64,000 bases of DNA from Selenomonadales bacterium (lineage in GTDB: Bacteria > Bacillota > Negativicutes > Sporomusales > UBA7701). The notes beneath the pieces were generated by a model that worked only from the letters and a program-made list of their open reading frames with translations, was not told the DNA's origin and made no database searches. A program made the position numbers and the translations under genes. Numbering within the stretch: position 1 is the first letter of the stretch; each line of letters begins with the position of its first letter. The stretch covers positions 62,001 through 126,000 of the forward strand of contig JARKPR010000078.1 in assembly GCA_029975165.1 (NCBI GenBank), in the 5' to 3' direction. Below are positions 15,089 to 23,912 of the stretch, in pieces.

Positions 15089-16372
15089 CTATTTCGGCAT
15101 GAACATATGGGGCAGGAAGGTACTGAGCCACGGGATATAAGTGATGAGCACCAGCACGGCGATCGCGATCCAGAACGGCGCCCAGATAGCCTTGCTGAGC
15201 TTCTCCAGCGACATGTTCGTTATCCCGCACACCGCGAACAGCACCGCGCCCACCGGCGGCGTTATCAGGCCGAGCACCAGGTTGAAGCACACCACGACCC
15301 CCATATGGATGGGATCGATATGCAGCTGCTCCGCCATCGGCGCGAGCACCGGGGCGACGATGACCAGCGCCGGCGCCGTCTCGATCGGGATGCCGATGAT
15401 GATGAGAGCGATATTGACCAGCGCCAGCACCACCAACGGCGAATCGCTGATAAGCCTTATGGCCTCGATCATCATCTGGGGGATCTGTTCGACCGCCACC
15501 ACCCACGAGAAAGGCTCCGACAGGCCGAGCAGCAGCATGATCATCGCCGACTCCAGGCCGGCGTTCAGCAGGACGTCGGGCAGCCGCCGCCACTTCAGCC
15601 GCCGGTAGAAGAACATCCCGACCAGGAAGGCGTACACCGTCACCACGCCGGCCGCCTCGGTGGGCGTGAACGCGCCGCCGAGGATGCCGCCCATGATGAT
15701 GATCGGCATCAAGAGCGCCGGCAGCGCCTTCCAGGCGCCGACAGCCACCTCTTGCAGCGTCGCCCGCTTTTCGGTCGGGTAATGGCGCTTGCGGGCGATG
15801 TACCACATATAGCTCATCAGGCCGAGGCCGAGCAGGATGCCGGGAATGACGCCGCCGAGAAACAGCGCGCCGATCGAAACGTTGGCGATAACCCCGTACA
15901 CGATGAACGGGATGCTCGGCGGGATGATCGGCCCCATGCACGACGCCGTCGCCGTCACGGCCGCCGACACATCCTCCTCGTAGCCGGCCTGCTTCATCGC
16001 CGGGATCATCACCATGCCGATGGCCACCGCCGTAGCCACCGCCGCCCCTGAAATGGCGGCGAAGATGGCGCTCGCCAGGATGGTGGCCAGCCCCAGGCCG
16101 CCGCTTATATGGCCGAGCAGCAACCTGGCGAACCGCACCAGGTCCTGGGTCAGGCCGCCCTCGTTCATCAGATTGCCGGCCAGCATGAACAGCGGGATGG
16201 CCAGCAGCGGGAACGACGCCATTCCGGCGAACGTCGTCTGCGTCAGGATGGTCAGCGAAATGTCCTCGGCCGACATCACGATATAAGCCAGCGCCGAGCC
16301 GCACAGGCCGATGGCGATCGGTATGCCCAGCGACAGCAGGATTACGAACGCAGCCAGAAATATCCAGATCAT
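15089..16372 (-). CDS. TRAP transporter large permease (DctM), system 1
   Basis: A 427-residue membrane protein of 12-13 helices, the permease of a tripartite ATP-independent periplasmic transporter. Family marks include IGLCGSALAYIV near the start, IPLFMLAGNLMNEGG, AGYEEDVSAAVTATASCMGPIIPPSIPFIVYG and the glycine-rich LVLGLITPPVGAVLF near the end. The start overlaps the dctQ stop (ATGA). TRAP systems take up organic acids with sodium; the substrate here is not readable. Confidence 0.93.
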   Translation of the reverse strand: MIWIFLAAFVILLSLGIPIAIGLCGSALAYIVMSAEDISLTILTQTTFAGMASFPLLAIPLFMLAGNLMNEGGLTQDLVRFARLLLGHISGGLGLATILASAIFAAISGAAVATAVAIGMVMIPAMKQAGYEEDVSAAVTATASCMGPIIPPSIPFIVYGVIANVSIGALFLGGVIPGILLGLGLMSYMWYIARKRHYPTEKRATLQEVAVGAWKALPALLMPIIIMGGILGGAFTPTEAAGVVTVYAFLVGMFFYRRLKWRRLPDVLLNAGLESAMIMLLLGLSEPFSWVVAVEQIPQMMIEAIRLISDSPLVVLALVNIALIIIGIPIETAPALVIVAPVLAPMAEQLHIDPIHMGVVVCFNLVLGLITPPVGAVLFAVCGITNMSLEKLSKAIWAPFWIAIAVLVLITYIPWLSTFLPHMFMPK

Positions 16373-16863
16373 GCTTGGTCCTCCTTGCCGCGTCCCTTAC
16401 GCACGAATTGGACGAAATCCTCCAGCGTGATCAGGAACATCAGGAAAAAACCGAGCGGCAGGGCGGCGTACGGGTAACACATCGGGATCTGCATCGCCGG
16501 CGAACGCTGGGCAGCGTTGAACAGCGTCTGATCTGTACCGAAAAAAATCATCAGGCCGAGGAAAAAGAACATGAACAAGAAGCCGGCTCCCTGTATAAGG
16601 CGGGCAACCCGGGGCGGCACTATCTCCAGCACCGCCACCATCCCGACCTGGTAGCCTTTCTTCAGGCCGACCGCAGCCCCCAGCATGGTCGCCCACACCA
16701 GCGAATACGTCGCCACCTCGCCCGACCAGGTGGACATCCTTTCCAGCACATAGCGGCCGAAGACCTCGTACGGGATGACGATGGCGATGACGGCCATGAA
16801 CAATATGGTTCCCCAACTGGCCGCCTTGAGGAGAATGGCGTTGATTGTCTGCAAAAACTGCAT
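16369..16863 (-). CDS. TRAP transporter small permease (DctQ), system 1
   Basis: A 164-residue protein with four hydrophobic segments. The conserved DctQ core EVFGRYVLERMSTWSGEVATYSLVW and the arrangement between DctP and DctM identify it. The ATG follows GGGAGTGATAAG. It lies about 100 bp after dctP, with a strong hairpin between them. Confidence 0.9.
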   Translation of the reverse strand: MQFLQTINAILLKAASWGTILFMAVIAIVIPYEVFGRYVLERMSTWSGEVATYSLVWATMLGAAVGLKKGYQVGMVAVLEIVPPRVARLIQGAGFLFMFFFLGLMIFFGTDQTLFNAAQRSPAMQIPMCYPYAALPLGFFLMFLITLEDFVQFVRKGRGKEDQA

Positions 16864-16900
16864 TTAACTTATCACTCCCGGGTTTATTGCTGAAAAACCT

Positions 16901-16932
16901 CTTACCGGGCGCCCTTCCGGGCGCCCGGTAAG
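16901..16932 (-). terminator. intercistronic hairpin between dctP and dctQ
   Basis: A perfect 14-bp inverted repeat (CTTACCGGGCGCCC) with a four-base loop and no strong T run. It is placed where expression of abundant binding proteins is often separated from the permease, so partial termination or 3' mRNA protection is more likely than full termination. Confidence 0.6.
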
Positions 16933-16962
16933 ACGGCATTGTACCACACTTAGTTTATGTCG

Positions 16963-17973
16963 TTACTTCGTGTTTATAATGGCATCGATCTTGTCTTTGC
17001 CAAATTCTTTGGCGAACTCGTCGAACGCGGGCTGCATGGCTTTCTGCCAGGCCTCCTTGTCGACGTCGCGGATTACCGTCAGGCCCTTGCCCTCCATTTC
17101 CTTCAGCTTGGCCTCTTCGGCGTCGCGGTTGACCTTGCGCTGGAACTGGGCCACCTCCATGGCCGTCTTGCGGAACAGCTCCTGGTCGGCCTTGGGCATC
17201 TTATCCCAAGTCCGCTTGCTGACGATGAAGGGCGCCGGCGAATAGACATGCTGGGTCAGCGAGAAATACTTCTGCACCTCCCAGAACTTGGACGCATAAA
17301 ACACGGCCACCGGGTTCTCCTGGCCGTCGATGACCTTCTGCTGCAGTGCGGGATAAACCTCGCCCCACGCCATCGGCGTCGGGTTCAGGCCGGCAGTCTT
17401 CCAGGCCAGCAGGTGAACCTTGTTTTCCATGACGCGGATCTTCAGGCCCTTGCCGTCTTCAGGCTTCTTGACGGCGGTCCGCGAGTTGGTCAGATGGCGG
17501 AAGCCGTTCTCCCAGAAGGCCAGGCCGATCAGATTGGCCTTCTCCAGGTCGGCCAAGAGCTTCTGGCCGATCGCACCGTCGAGCACCTTATCGACATGGG
17601 CGAAATCGCGGAACAGGAACGGGATGTCCAGGATGTTCATCGACGGGCTGAAGTTGCCCACCGGGCCGGTGGAACCCACGTAAATATCGATGGTCCCCTG
17701 TTGCAGCCCTTCGAGCATCTCCCGTTCGCCCTTGCCAAGCTGACTGTCGGGATAGATCGTGATCTGGATGCGGCCGTTGGTCCGCTCCTTCATAAGATCG
17801 GCGAATTTCTGGGCGCCGACGTTATAAGGATGGTCCTTCGTCTGGGTCGAAGTCAGCTTCATGGTGGCTTTGAATTCGCCGCCTTTGTCGGCAGGAGGCT
17901 TGCTTCCCCCGCCACAGCCCGCCACCACGATGACGAAGACGAGCAGGAGCATAATCGCGACCAGTTTCTTCAC
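16963..17973 (-). CDS. TRAP transporter solute-binding lipoprotein (DctP), system 1
   Basis: A 336-residue exported binding protein. The GTG at 17973 is preferred: GAAGGGG lies eight bases before it, while the GTG nine bases further upstream abuts the site. A lipoprotein signal ends in VVAGCGGGSK. The ligand-contacting arginine motif GLKIRVMENKVHLLAW and the GNFSPSMNILDIPFLF region are typical of DctP. It is the first gene of the TRAP operon, giving the specificity of the system. Confidence 0.92.
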   Translation of the reverse strand: MKKLVAIMLLLVFVIVVAGCGGGSKPPADKGGEFKATMKLTSTQTKDHPYNVGAQKFADLMKERTNGRIQITIYPDSQLGKGEREMLEGLQQGTIDIYVGSTGPVGNFSPSMNILDIPFLFRDFAHVDKVLDGAIGQKLLADLEKANLIGLAFWENGFRHLTNSRTAVKKPEDGKGLKIRVMENKVHLLAWKTAGLNPTPMAWGEVYPALQQKVIDGQENPVAVFYASKFWEVQKYFSLTQHVYSPAPFIVSKRTWDKMPKADQELFRKTAMEVAQFQRKVNRDAEEAKLKEMEGKGLTVIRDVDKEAWQKAMQPAFDEFAKEFGKDKIDAIINTK

Positions 17974-18204
17974 GCTGTTCACCCCTTCATAAAAGTAGGA
18001 TCAACCGTGCGCCCTACCGACGGACCCCCGATGGTCCCCCTCCCCCCTTTGGGCCGGCCGGACGCGGGCGCATCGCATATCCGCCGGCTCGTGAAACATT
18101 GAACAATTCTGAATTTTTCATACTGCCTAATTGGTTTCAACATCCTGGCGAAAATTCCTGCGCCGACCAGATAATCTTGCCTTTTTTTACAATCCGCCCG
18201 GGCC

Positions 18205-18248
18205 GAAAAAGAAAGAGCCGGGCTTTCGGCCTGAGCCCAAAACCCGGC
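18205..18248 (-). terminator. terminator of MFS gene 1
   Basis: On the minus strand GGGCT-9-AGCCC, nested in a larger GCCGGG/CCCGGC pairing, is followed by a T-rich tail. It is 25 bp past the stop codon. The rest of 17974-18204 holds no gene that I see and should contain the TRAP operon promoter. Confidence 0.65.
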
Positions 18249-18272
18249 AATCTTGACTGCGGATGTCGATAA

Positions 18273-19568
18273 TCAATATTTCTGCGCCGAGAGGATCGCC
18301 ATGCAGACAAAGCCCAAACCGCCGCAACCGACCAGGAACATCAGGCCGCCGACATAGCCGCCGGTCATGGCGATGAAAACGCCTATCAGCCAGGGAGAAA
18401 AAGCCGACCCGCCGTTGGCCACGCCGTTCATCATGCCGGCGCCGGCGCCGATGGCCTTGCCAGGGACGATCTTTTGCAGCAGCGACCAGGACGACGGCAG
18501 GGCGATGGCGATCGCGCCGATGCCGAACGAGATCAGCAGCGCGGCCGCATAGTTGTTGGTGGCGTGGGCGCCGAAGTAGATGCCGGCGGCCGCCAGCAGG
18601 TGGGACACGGCCACGAACGGCGCCCGGCGGCCGAGTTTGTCGGAAATATGCCCGAAATACAGGATACTGATCGTGCCGATGAAATACGGCAGCGAGGACA
18701 GCGCGCCCATCTCGGCCCAGGAAAAGCCGCGGGCCGCCTTGAGGTACGACGGCAGCCAGGCCATCGTCCCCCACCAGATGGAGGCGATGCAGAAATAGTT
18801 GACCGTCAGCAGCCAGAAGCGGTAGTTGCCGCAGAAAGACCCGAGGCGCTGCCAGAGGCTTTCCACCTTCATGGTCGCTTCGGCCTCGGCCTCGACCTTG
18901 AGCGCCGACTCGATATGCTCCAGCTCGGCCTTGTTCACGCCCTTATGCTGGTGCGGATGGTCGGTGGTGAAGAACCAGATCAGGATCAGGGGGATTATAC
19001 CGAGGGCGGCGAGGACGAAGAAACTGGGCCGCCAGCCATAAGAGCCGATAATCCAGGTGAAGAACGGCATGGCCAGCATCGGGCCGGACATCAGGCCGAT
19101 CAGCCAGACGGCGTTGGCCTTGCCGCGCTCGTTGGGCGGGAACCAGTTCTTGACGAACGAACTCTGCATCGGCCAGTGCATGCCTTCGCCGATGCCGAGG
19201 ATGACGCGGGCGACCAGCATCGTCGTGAAGGTCATGGCGAAACCGCCCATAATTACCGATAATGCCCACAAAAAAATCGAAGCGGCCATGGCTTTGCGGG
19301 GACCGAAGATGTCGCCCAGCGGGCTGAGCGCCACGTTGGCCACGCCGTAGGCGATCAGGAACCACGTCATCAGCAGGCCCATCTCCGCCGGTTTGCCTTC
19401 GATGCCCATATCGGTGAGGAACGCCTTATCGGCCAGCAGCACCGATACGTTAACCCTGTCCAGATAAGCGACCAATAGGGTCAGAAGCAAAATAGCTACC
19501 AGAATCACGCGCTGGCGGGTTGGTTTCATTGTTGCGGTGGCCTCGGGAACCGCTTTCTCTGTTTCCAT
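18273..19568 (-). CDS. MFS transporter, anion:cation symporter type
   Basis: A 431-residue carrier with 12 predicted helices. I take ATG at 19568 (METEKAVPEA); a long upstream extension of the frame codes for low-quality sequence. AYLDRVNVSVLL in helix 1 and GDIFGPRKAM in the loop between helices 2 and 3 are marks of the hexuronate/glucarate/phthalate-type family. It is transcribed just ahead of TRAP operon 1 in the same direction, so both may serve related organic acids. Confidence 0.88.
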   Translation of the reverse strand: METEKAVPEATATMKPTRQRVILVAILLLTLLVAYLDRVNVSVLLADKAFLTDMGIEGKPAEMGLLMTWFLIAYGVANVALSPLGDIFGPRKAMAASIFLWALSVIMGGFAMTFTTMLVARVILGIGEGMHWPMQSSFVKNWFPPNERGKANAVWLIGLMSGPMLAMPFFTWIIGSYGWRPSFFVLAALGIIPLILIWFFTTDHPHQHKGVNKAELEHIESALKVEAEAEATMKVESLWQRLGSFCGNYRFWLLTVNYFCIASIWWGTMAWLPSYLKAARGFSWAEMGALSSLPYFIGTISILYFGHISDKLGRRAPFVAVSHLLAAAGIYFGAHATNNYAAALLISFGIGAIAIALPSSWSLLQKIVPGKAIGAGAGMMNGVANGGSAFSPWLIGVFIAMTGGYVGGLMFLVGCGGLGFVCMAILSAQKY

Positions 19569-19755
19569 TGGAATAAACCCCCTCCAAATATAATAAAATG
19601 CCGGTAATAGTCTAATTTTACTTGGCCGGCGACAGTTGGTCAAGCTGATAGTGAGAAGATTTGGAAAGGAAATTTTGTAATTTTCTGTTTCTCCTGCCGC
19701 TACATTTTTCTTTTCCTTGAGACCAACAGCGATAATCCGACAACAAGTCTTATAT

Positions 19756-19784
19756 TTGCATCCGGGAAATATATTGTCTATAAT
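19756..19784 (+). promoter_or_regulatory. promoter of the CsoR-family regulator
   Basis: TTGCAT (19756-19761), a 17-bp spacer and TATAAT (19779-19784) form a near-ideal sigma-A promoter, with a GC-tract operator just downstream. Confidence 0.75.
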
Positions 19785-19790
19785 ATGGAT

Positions 19791-19810
19791 ATACCCACCC
19801 CCCATGGGGG
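19791..19810. promoter_or_regulatory. CsoR/CstR-type operator
   Basis: ATACCCACCCCCCATGGGGG is a C-tract/G-tract element flanked by AT sequence, the style bound by CsoR-family repressors. It overlaps the expected transcription start of the regulator gene, which fits autorepression. Confidence 0.55.
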
Positions 19811-19834
19811 CGTTGGCAGGAGAGGGGTGTATCT

Positions 19835-20107
19835 ATGGTAAACCCGTCGGTTCGCCTGGAGGTTCTCAACCGGCTGCGTAACGTCAAAGGACACGTCGCC
19901 GGCATCGAGCGCATGGTGGAGGACGAGAGCGAATGCAGCAATGTCCTCGTGCAGCTCGCCGCCGTCAGGGCGTCCATCGAGAAAATCGGCATATTCATCC
20001 TGGAGCAGAATGCGCTCGAATGCCTGCTGGGCGGCGTGGAAACGCGACCGGAGGACAGGGAAAGGGTCGAGCAGGTCGTGCGCCAGATGCTTTCTTTCCT
20101 GAAATAA
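19835..20107 (+). CDS. CsoR/CstR-family regulator lacking the metal histidine
   Basis: A 90-residue all-helical repressor of the DUF156 family. Cysteines C34 and C63 sit where CsoR has its copper ligands, but the histidine between them (expected at 59) is asparagine (EQNALEC). That loss argues against copper sensing and favours a persulfide-sensing CstR-like or other thiol role; this is inference. The ATG follows AGGAGAGGGG. It converges with the TlpA/CcdA thiol-redox genes across a shared terminator. Confidence 0.88.
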   Translation: MVNPSVRLEVLNRLRNVKGHVAGIERMVEDESECSNVLVQLAAVRASIEKIGIFILEQNALECLLGGVETRPEDRERVEQVVRQMLSFLK

Positions 20108-20201
20108 TCCGTAAATAATCCGTCTGGCAAAGCACTGGCATTATCTACCATTAGCCGGCATTCATACTGACATTTTCATCTGACATCGGTCTGACAAAAG
20201 C

Positions 20202-20228
20202 GACAGGCGGGGCTCAGCCCCGCCTGTC
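20202..20228. terminator. bidirectional terminator between csoR-type gene and ccdA
   Basis: A perfect 12-bp stem GACAGGCGGGGC with a TCA loop stands between two convergent genes. Tails are only moderately T-rich on either strand. Confidence 0.6.
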
Positions 20229-20231
20229 TTG

Positions 20232-20927
20232 TCATAGCGGCCAATATCCGTAGATGATTCCCAGAAGCTTCTGCACCAGGTCGAAGAAGAGCAGCACGCC
20301 GGTGGCGACCAGGACGGCGCCGGCCGCCCGCTGGATGACCGGCAGCCACCGGTAGCGCGCGCGGATGCGGGCGGAAAAGCGCCGGTAGAGCAGGGTGAAG
20401 AGCAGGAACGGCAAGGCGAAGCCGGCGGCGTAGGCCGTGAGGAGGAGGACGCCGTGGCTGACGGTGCCGTCGATGCCGGCGTAGGCGAGGATGGCGGCCA
20501 GGATGGGGCCGACGCAAGGCGTCCAGCCGGCGGTGATGGCCAGGCCGAGGACAAAGGCGCCCAGCGGCCCGCCCAGGCGGCCGCCGGGCGCGAGGCGCCG
20601 CTCGCGGTCGAGGCCGGGCAGGCGCAGCAGGCCGATGAGCTGCAGGCCCATGAGGACGATGAAGACCGCCCCGACGCGGCGGACGGTGTCCTGGTGTTCG
20701 AGGAAGAGCTGCCCGAGGAGCGAGGCGGTCGCCCCCATGGCGACGAAGACGACGGTGAAGCCGGCGAAGAAGCAGACGGTGCGGACGGCGAACTGGCGCC
20801 GCGCACCCGTTTCGCCGCCGGCAAGGACGGCGAGGTAGGCGGGCACGACCGGCAGGACGCAGGGGGACAGGAAGGATACCGCGCCGGCGGCGAAGGCGGC
20901 CAGCAGCGAAATGTCGTGGCCGTGCAT
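20232..20927 (-). CDS. ccdA: CcdA/DsbD-type thiol electron-transfer membrane protein
   Basis: A 231-residue protein of six membrane helices that passes electrons from cytoplasmic thioredoxin to extracytoplasmic thiol proteins. The two redox cysteines lie in SPCVLPVVPAY and GWTPCVGPI, as in CcdA. The second of two adjacent ATGs is chosen because AGGAGGG is too close to the first. It follows the TlpA-like gene by 10 bp in one operon, so it probably reduces that thioredoxin-like lipoprotein. Confidence 0.9.
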   Translation of the reverse strand: MHGHDISLLAAFAAGAVSFLSPCVLPVVPAYLAVLAGGETGARRQFAVRTVCFFAGFTVVFVAMGATASLLGQLFLEHQDTVRRVGAVFIVLMGLQLIGLLRLPGLDRERRLAPGGRLGGPLGAFVLGLAITAGWTPCVGPILAAILAYAGIDGTVSHGVLLLTAYAAGFALPFLLFTLLYRRFSARIRARYRWLPVIQRAAGAVLVATGVLLFFDLVQKLLGIIYGYWPL

Positions 20928-20937
20928 CATAGCCCTC

Positions 20938-21450
20938 CTAGAGGTCGCGGATGAGGCCCGCCAGCTCGGCGTCGGTCACCGGTCCGGTGCGGCGGAATTT
21001 GATGACGCCATCCTTGTCGACGACCACGGTGGTGGGGATGGCGGTCACGCGATAGGTCTGGGCGACGTTGCCGCCGGCGTCGAGGAGGACGGGCATGGTA
21101 TAACCCTGCTGGTTGAGGAAGGCCTGCACCTTGGCGGCCGGCTCCTGGATGTTGACGGCGTAGAAGGCGACGGCGGGATTGGCGGCGGCGAATTTTTGCA
21201 GCTCGGGCATCTCTTCGCGGCAGGGCGGGCACCAGGTGGCCCAGAAGTTGACGACGGTCACCCGGCCTGGGGCCGGGACGGCGACGGCGTTGCCTCCCAG
21301 GTCTTTCAGGGTGAAGCGGGGGGCGCTCTTGCCCGGCGTCACCCCGGTATCGGCCGCCGGGGCGGCGGGCGGCTGCTGCGCCAGGCCGGGGGCGCAGCCG
21401 GCGACGGCGACGGCCAGCAATATGATGAAAATGGCCAGTGTTTTACGCAT
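20938..21450 (-). CDS. TlpA/ResA-like thioredoxin lipoprotein
   Basis: A 170-residue exported thiol-disulfide protein. A lipoprotein signal ends in AVAGCAPG, a proline/alanine linker follows, and a redoxin domain carries VNFWATWCPPCREEMPEL with the CPPC active site and the cis-proline loop AIPTT. The ATG follows TTGGAGG. Acting with CcdA it would reduce cysteines outside the membrane, for example in cytochrome or metal-centre assembly. Confidence 0.92.
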   Translation of the reverse strand: MRKTLAIFIILLAVAVAGCAPGLAQQPPAAPAADTGVTPGKSAPRFTLKDLGGNAVAVPAPGRVTVVNFWATWCPPCREEMPELQKFAAANPAVAFYAVNIQEPAAKVQAFLNQQGYTMPVLLDAGGNVAQTYRVTAIPTTVVVDKDGVIKFRRTGPVTDAELAGLIRDL

Positions 21451-21612
21451 CGGATTGCCTCCAAGTTGTTGATATCATATTTATTCGCCGGGGCCGCCGC
21501 CCATTCCTCCGGGCTTTGCCGCCGGCGATTTCCCTCCGGCGGAAAGATTTGCTATAATTAGTGCTATAATAATTGGGTGAGCAAGCGACCGTTTAGGGCA
21601 GGAGGTTTTCCA

Positions 21613-22401
21613 GTGCATCAATACCTTTTCTTCATCGGCGATTTCCCCATCCGCGCTTACGGGCTGATCCTCAGCCTGGCGATAATCCTGGCGGTGGGGA
21701 CAGCCTATTTCCTCGCCAGGCAGGACGGGCGCTGGCACCGCCATATCCTCGACATGGGCATCTACTGCGGCCTGGCCGGCATCGTCGGCGCCCGCCTGTG
21801 GGACGTGTTCTTCTTCGACTGGGGCTATTACCACGACCACTTGTTGGAGATACCGTTCGTGTGGCAGGGCGGCATGGCCATCCAGGGCGGCGTGATCGCC
21901 GGGGCGCTCGTCGGCTATATCTATACGAAAATCCACAAGATTGATACGTGGGCGTTCGCCGATATCGTGGCCGCGCCGGCGGTCATCATGGGCCAGGCCA
22001 TCGGCCGGGCCGCCAACCTGATGAACGGCGACGCCTTCGGCAACCCGACCGGCGGCAGTTTCGGCCTCCTCTACCCGTCCACAACCCTGGCGCACGCCAC
22101 GTACGGCAACCAGCCGCTGTGGCCGGCCGAGGTGTGGGAGGGCCAGATCGATGTCGTGATCTTCTGCCTGCTGCTGCTGTTCCGCTGCACCGACCACCGC
22201 AAGGGACAGGTGTTCATCCTCTATGTCATGCTCTACTCGCTGGCGCGTTTCTGCCTCGAATTCCTGCGCGGCGACTACGGCACGCTGCTTTGGGGCCTCA
22301 AGTCGGCCCAGCTCACCAGCCTGGCGGCTTTCGCCGTCGGCCTGGCGCTGTTCGCGTGGGTGGGTTTCAAGGGCGAAAAGATCAGCGTGCGGAAGTATTA
22401 A
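21613..22401 (+). CDS. lgt: prolipoprotein diacylglyceryl transferase
   Basis: A 262-residue membrane enzyme that moves diacylglyceryl from phosphatidylglycerol to the lipobox cysteine of prolipoproteins. The GTG at 21613 follows GGCAGGAGG; an upstream open stretch is rejected. Family marks are HQYLFFIGDFPIRAYGL, the arginine motif GQAIGRAANLMNGDAFG and RFCLEFLRGD. The lipoprotein signals of DctP and TlpA in this window are its expected substrates. It stands alone and is followed by a strong terminator. Confidence 0.95.
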   Translation: MHQYLFFIGDFPIRAYGLILSLAIILAVGTAYFLARQDGRWHRHILDMGIYCGLAGIVGARLWDVFFFDWGYYHDHLLEIPFVWQGGMAIQGGVIAGALVGYIYTKIHKIDTWAFADIVAAPAVIMGQAIGRAANLMNGDAFGNPTGGSFGLLYPSTTLAHATYGNQPLWPAEVWEGQIDVVIFCLLLLFRCTDHRKGQVFILYVMLYSLARFCLEFLRGDYGTLLWGLKSAQLTSLAAFAVGLALFAWVGFKGEKISVRKY

Positions 22402-22420
22402 GAGGTACCTAGGAAGAGCG

Positions 22421-22451
22421 AGGCTGCCAAGATGTTCTTGGCAGCCTTTTT
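22421..22451 (+). terminator. terminator of lgt (shared-sequence hairpin 1)
   Basis: AGGCTGCCAA-GATGTTC-TTGGCAGCCT followed by TTTTT. Nearly the same hairpin ends the transcripts at 23853 and 27811. Confidence 0.88.
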
Positions 22452-22506
22452 GTGCGGCATCGGCCGGCAGGCGTCCGGTAGGCGCAGATTTTCCGGCGGC
22501 TCTCAT

Positions 22507-22851
22507 TCATGCACGCCGGATGCGCTGCAGCCCCTCATTAAGATAACAATAGTTATTGATCAGCTCTTCCAGTACTTTAAGCTTTTTGATATTGTGCGGC
22601 GCGGATAATTCGGCCGTATCAACGGACGCCAGCACTTTTACCCGCTCCCGCTTGATCGCGTTCAGCATTGTCATCAGTTTTCTTTTTCGCGCCTCCAGGA
22701 TAACCGCCAGGCTAGCGATCAACTGTTCGACGTCAGGGAAGTCCCCGCTTTGGAAGGCATCCGGGCCGGCGCTTTCTCTGCTCTTGCCGCTGATTATGAT
22801 TAAATATTCCATTTCCCGGATGGAAAGATTTTCGCGCCTGAACTTCTTCAT
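22507..22851 (-). CDS. hypothetical protein
   Basis: A 114-residue soluble protein that I do not recognise. It is largely helical and charged, with a probable coiled-coil from about residue 40 to 70 (LIASLAVILEARKRKLMTMLNA). The ATG follows AAGGATG. It converges with lgt and is transcribed alone. Codon use is less GC-biased than that of its neighbours, so it may be a recent arrival. Confidence 0.55.
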   Translation of the reverse strand: MKKFRRENLSIREMEYLIIISGKSRESAGPDAFQSGDFPDVEQLIASLAVILEARKRKLMTMLNAIKRERVKVLASVDTAELSAPHNIKKLKVLEELINNYCYLNEGLQRIRRA

Positions 22852-22959
22852 TCACAACATCCTTTGTAAATTTTTAATTGTTTATACGACAAAATAATTA
22901 TGCCAAAAGGGTGATATATTAACAATCTCCCCGGGAGGAAGGCTTTGGGATAAATAATA

Positions 22960-22992
22960 GTCCCGCACTATCTTGGCGAGATAGTGCGGGAC
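22960..22992 (-). terminator. terminator of acyl-ACP thioesterase gene
   Basis: A perfect 14-bp stem GTCCCGCACTATCT with a five-base loop lies 11 bp past the stop codon. The tail on the minus strand is TATTATTTATCC. Confidence 0.75.
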
Positions 22993-23002
22993 GCCGTCCA
23001 GG

Positions 23003-23749
23003 TTATCCCTTCACCCAGGTTGTCTCTAAGCGACTGAGTTCCTTGCCGTTATGATCGACAATCCGGTGAAGGTATATAAGGCCATTAGCCTTGGGAAAGC
23101 TTTGTGTGTAAGCTTTTATCGACTTGCCATATGCAGCTTCTGCTTTATAGATCGCCTTGACCCTGGCCAAATGGTAGCCGGCAATAGTATTTAGGGGTAC
23201 TGTTTCTATCGCCCAGTCCACATATTTGACGTTGTTGACATGCCGGTTGGTGTCGATATCGCTGTATCTTACTTTGTATTCACTTTCGCTGTCTACTTTC
23301 GTCCCTTCCGCCAGATCATCGAATTCCACGGGGTTGCTTGTGTTAGCATCGACGCCAAACGCCGCGTACATATGGTCGTTTATTTTAACAGGCTTCTTTT
23401 TAGCGGTGTCCACCAGGAACCACGCCGTATCGGCAGTTGCCACGGTTTCCCCGCTGTCGTCCAAGACCGCGAATTTCCTGTAGGCGTAGAACTTTACAAA
23501 GGAATAGGCATAGGTACTGATTTTTATTTTCTCATGGTACTGAGGATATTTGCTAACCTTAACATCCAATCGGTACAATACCCAGGCCAAGTTTCGCTCG
23601 GCCAGAAAGTCTATGCCGGCTCCCTGCAGGTCGCTTTGCAGAAAGGCCAGGTCCTGAAAATAATTGAGCAGGCTGGTTATAAGGCATCTTTTCTTGTAAT
23701 CTATCTCGTAGTAATGTACCAGGTATTCCTTAGCGGCTATATATCCCAT
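23003..23749 (-). CDS. acyl-ACP thioesterase
   Basis: A 248-residue double-hotdog thioesterase that releases free fatty acids from acyl carrier protein. I take the second ATG (MGYIAAKEY) because GGGGAG is seven bases before it. The C-terminal half holds the catalytic-type segment RYSDIDTNRHVNNVKYVDWAIE; the N-terminal half has YEIDYKKRCLITSLLNYFQD. Length fits the bacterial FatA-like family. It is a single gene with AT-richer codons than its neighbours. A part in membrane-lipid or branched-acid metabolism is possible. Confidence 0.88.
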   Translation of the reverse strand: MGYIAAKEYLVHYYEIDYKKRCLITSLLNYFQDLAFLQSDLQGAGIDFLAERNLAWVLYRLDVKVSKYPQYHEKIKISTYAYSFVKFYAYRKFAVLDDSGETVATADTAWFLVDTAKKKPVKINDHMYAAFGVDANTSNPVEFDDLAEGTKVDSESEYKVRYSDIDTNRHVNNVKYVDWAIETVPLNTIAGYHLARVKAIYKAEAAYGKSIKAYTQSFPKANGLIYLHRIVDHNGKELSRLETTWVKG

Positions 23750-23852
23750 TCGCATTCTCCCCGATAAATTAGCATTTGTAGTTTTATAGTAACATACTTT
23801 GTTTAAACAGGTTAGCGTATAAAGTGTTTAATAATTGATACTATAGGGCGAC

Positions 23853-23885
23853 AAAGGCTGCCAAGATGTTTCTTGGCAGCCTTTT
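23853..23885. terminator. terminator of lysR gene (shared-sequence hairpin 2)
   Basis: A 14-bp stem AAAGGCTGCCAAGA with a TGTT loop and T runs on both strands. It stops the minus-strand lysR transcript and shares its stem with the hairpins at 22421 and 27811. Confidence 0.7.
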
Positions 23886-23912
23886 GGGTATGCGGGAACG
23901 GCCGGGTCCGGA

